In this document: one piece after another, positions 62,128 to 64,000 of the stretch
Layout of the letters: each line of letters opens with the position of its first letter
Numbering within the stretch: position 1 is the first letter of the stretch
Origin: Curvibacter delicatus NBRC 14919
Lineage (GTDB): Bacteria; Pseudomonadota; Gammaproteobacteria; Burkholderiales; Burkholderiaceae_C
Assembly: GCF_001592265.1 (NCBI RefSeq)
Contig: NZ_BCWP01000012.1
Location: 29,843-93,842, forward strand
Direction: 5' to 3'
Length of the DNA: 64,000 bases
Notes under the pieces: generated by a model
What the model saw: only the letters and a program-made list of their open reading frames with translations
Databases searched by the model: none
What the model was told of the DNA's origin: nothing
Translations under genes and position numbers: made by a program

Positions 62128-63948
62128 ATGAGTTTGCTCGACCCCCGATCGGTGATCGTGATGAGTGCCTTTCTGGCGCTGGTCGCCATGCTGATCCTGG
62201 TATCACTACGCCGCAGCGTGTCGGCGCAGATCAGGGGAATGGGCGAATGGATCGCAGCGGATTCGGGGTTCCTGCTGGCCGTGGTGCTGCTGAACCTGCG
62301 CGAGAAGGTGCATCCCTTCTGGGGGGTGGCGGTGGCCAATACCCTCATTGTCGTGGCGGTGCTGCTGTTTGGCCGCAGCCTGAGGCGCTTCTACGGCGAG
62401 CAGCCCGCCATCCGGCCGCTGGTGTTGGCCGGGGCGGCCTTTTTCACCGTCGTGACCGTCATCACTTTGGCGGCGGACACCTATGCGTTGCGCCTGGCCG
62501 TGGTCACCGCTTCGCTGTTGTGTGCTTTTGCCCTTGCCTTGTGGCACCTGTCGCGCCATGCCAAGGGGACGTTCGGCGAGCGAGTTACCCAGCTGGCGCT
62601 GGCGCTGCCTGCCGTCGGCATCTTGCTGCGCCTGCTGACGGTCGGTGAGGTCGGGGTTGAGTCCGGCCTGTTCCAGCCGTCCCCGGTGCAGTCGTTTTAC
62701 ATTGCATCGCTGGGGGCGGGTGTTCTGCTGGCAGGGGTGGGTTTCATCCTGATGATCAACGAACGCACGCGCACCGAGCTGGAGAAGCTGGCGCGCCGCC
62801 TGGAGCGGACGACGCAGAAATTGCGCCAGCAGAACGAGATCAAGTCCAAGTTCCTGGCTTATGCCGGACATGACATCCGCCAGCCCCTGCAGGCCATCCA
62901 TCTGCTGCTGGGCGGCCTGATCGAGTCGAATCTCGATGCCAGACAGCAGAAGACCGCCCACCTGATCGAGTCCTCCGTCTTGGCGCTCACAGATCTGCTC
63001 AATACCCTGCTGGACATTTCCAAGCTGGAAGCCGGTGCCATCAAGCCCAACCTGAAGCCGGTCGATCTGGAGCTTGTCCTGGCCCAACTGGTGCAGGAGT
63101 TCATGCCGCAGGCCACTGCCCAGGGACTGAGGCTGCGCCTGCGCTTGCCTGCCGAGGAGGTGACGGTGCTGACCGATGAACAGCTGCTGTCCTCGATAGT
63201 GCGCAACCTGCTGGGCAATGCCATCAAGTACACGCCGCAGGGCGGTGTGCTGGTGGCCGTGCGGCGAGTTCCCCAGGGGTTCAAGCTGCAGGTGTGGGAC
63301 ACCGGCATCGGCATTGCTGACGAGCACCTTGCGCATGTATTCGATGAGTATTACCAGGTGGGCAATCCACATCGGGATCGCAGCAAGGGCCTGGGTCTGG
63401 GGCTGGCCATCGTGCACCGGATGTCGACGCTGCTCGACATGCCGCTTGCATGTCGCTCCCGGCTGGGCAAGGGCACCGTCATGGAAATCACCCTGCCGCA
63501 GGGGACCCGCGCACGGGCGAAGCCGGATGCCCCTGGCGATACGGCCGGCGCGCTGGACCTGCGCGGCAGCCGGGTGGTGGTGGTCGAGGATGCCGAGGAG
63601 GTGGCCCGGGCGCTCGCCGCGTGGCTGCAGGCCCATGGGGCCCAGGTCGTCCACTTCGCCTCGGCGGAAGAGGCGCTGGCCGAGCCCGGCATCGAATCAG
63701 CCGACCTGTACCTCAGCGATTACCGGCTGTCGGGCCGGATGTCCGGTCTTGATTTCCTCCAGACGCTGCGCTCACGCTCGCAGGGGGGGGTGAGGGCCGT
63801 GCTGTTGACCGGCGATACGTCCAGCCAGTTCATCGGACAGGTGGCCGCCAGCGGCTGGCCGATCCTGTTCAAGCCCGTCAACCCGCGGGAGTTGCGGGCG
63901 GTGCTCAAACTGGTACGTGCCGCTGCCTGGCAGCCGGACCTTGCGTGA
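62128..63948 (+). CDS. Hybrid sensor histidine kinase / response regulator
   Basis: The 606-residue protein has about six membrane helices in residues 8-210 with little periplasmic sequence, then a coiled coil, a HisKA domain with the phosphorylated His248 (LAYAGHDIRQPLQAIHLLL) and an HATPase domain (NLLGNAIKYTP, DTGIGIADEHL, GLGLGLAIVHRM). A C-terminal receiver follows, with acidic residues in VVVVEDAEEVARAL and the acceptor Asp531 in YLSDYRLSG. The HDIRQPLQ motif marks the group of hybrid kinases found with LuxR or cyclase partners. The signal is unknown. Its output partner may lie just beyond 64000. Confidence 0.92.
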   Translation: MSLLDPRSVIVMSAFLALVAMLILVSLRRSVSAQIRGMGEWIAADSGFLLAVVLLNLREKVHPFWGVAVANTLIVVAVLLFGRSLRRFYGEQPAIRPLVLAGAAFFTVVTVITLAADTYALRLAVVTASLLCAFALALWHLSRHAKGTFGERVTQLALALPAVGILLRLLTVGEVGVESGLFQPSPVQSFYIASLGAGVLLAGVGFILMINERTRTELEKLARRLERTTQKLRQQNEIKSKFLAYAGHDIRQPLQAIHLLLGGLIESNLDARQQKTAHLIESSVLALTDLLNTLLDISKLEAGAIKPNLKPVDLELVLAQLVQEFMPQATAQGLRLRLRLPAEEVTVLTDEQLLSSIVRNLLGNAIKYTPQGGVLVAVRRVPQGFKLQVWDTGIGIADEHLAHVFDEYYQVGNPHRDRSKGLGLGLAIVHRMSTLLDMPLACRSRLGKGTVMEITLPQGTRARAKPDAPGDTAGALDLRGSRVVVVEDAEEVARALAAWLQAHGAQVVHFASAEEALAEPGIESADLYLSDYRLSGRMSGLDFLQTLRSRSQGGVRAVLLTGDTSSQFIGQVAASGWPILFKPVNPRELRAVLKLVRAAAWQPDLA

Positions 63949-64000
63949 GTGCGCGCCGGATGCGCGGCAGGCCGGCACTCTTTCCCTAAGGATTTGCTGA

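Noticed and set aside
59642..62206. 854-codon minus frame that extends the Gfo/Idh-type gene upstream to 62206
   Set aside because: The protein family starts at MNLHAKLQQ (60994). The extension is antisense to the alpha/beta hydrolase gene.
1..64000. Insertion sequences, prophage, CRISPR arrays, tRNA or rRNA genes
   Set aside because: No transposase, integrase or phage proteins, no regularly spaced direct repeats and no recognisable tRNA cloverleaf or rRNA sequence were seen by eye; a dedicated tRNA scan was not possible.
63949..64000. Start of a further gene at the window end
   Set aside because: Only 52 bases remain after the kinase stop; a possible AAGGA precedes the edge but no coding sequence can be judged.

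Overview
The window is an ordinary stretch of chromosome from a GC-rich betaproteobacterium. Protein similarity, gene order (fimV-truA-trpFBA-accD, leuC-entericidin-leuD-leuB-asd, sdhCDAB-sdhE-gltA next to mdh and acnB, rpsP-rimM-trmD-rplS) and short dispersed intergenic repeats all point to Burkholderiales, most likely family Comamonadaceae. About 66 protein genes can be supported. I saw no rRNA, tRNA, CRISPR array, prophage or insertion sequence.

Layout. 1-5.0 kb: tail of a chemotaxis receptor, a YgjP-type metallopeptidase, a hemerythrin, and a minus-strand block of lysS, a flavin-type (PPOX) protein and a PPOX-GAF regulator. 5.1-18.6 kb: a YggT membrane protein, then a long minus-strand biosynthetic block. 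It holds accD, trpA, trpB, trpF, truA, fimV, asd, leuB, leuD, an entericidin lipoprotein missed by length cut-offs, leuC and a small cysteine-rich protein. 18.6-30 kb: TCA-cycle block. gltA-sdhE-sdhBADC run on the minus strand. A frameshifted GntR regulator diverges from mdh, which is followed by a CitE-like lyase, a secreted hypothetical and acnB. 30-43 kb: a DMT-like protein, a Pit phosphate transporter with its DUF47 partner, a TM2 protein, an acetyltransferase, the rpsP-rimM-trmD-rplS cluster, NudL, a CbiB-like protein, rsgA-phhB-M48 protease, oligoribonuclease, and a DEAD-box helicase with a long structured leader. 43-47.5 kb: a LapG/LapD pair that would control adhesin release in response to cyclic di-GMP, and a CysQ-like phosphatase with an altered metal site. 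47.5-52.2 kb: a complete branched-chain amino acid type ABC transporter. 52.3-58.8 kb: a CzcCBA-type metal efflux operon with a small membrane protein at its head and a PII-like protein at its tail. 58.8-64 kb: two dehydrogenases, an alpha/beta hydrolase and a hybrid histidine kinase.

No clearly new multi-gene system is visible. The best leads are small: a Thr/Ile-rich leader peptide and possible attenuator before asd; a strong stem-loop before accD; palindromes inside the fimV and gntR/mdh promoter regions and at the head of the efflux operon; a same-orientation dispersed GCTAT...ATAGC repeat, four copies of which lie inside genes; a CysQ homologue lacking a metal-binding aspartate; and the PII-like protein of the efflux operon. 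Most starts were chosen from Shine-Dalgarno sequences and family length. Where neither decides, the entry says so.
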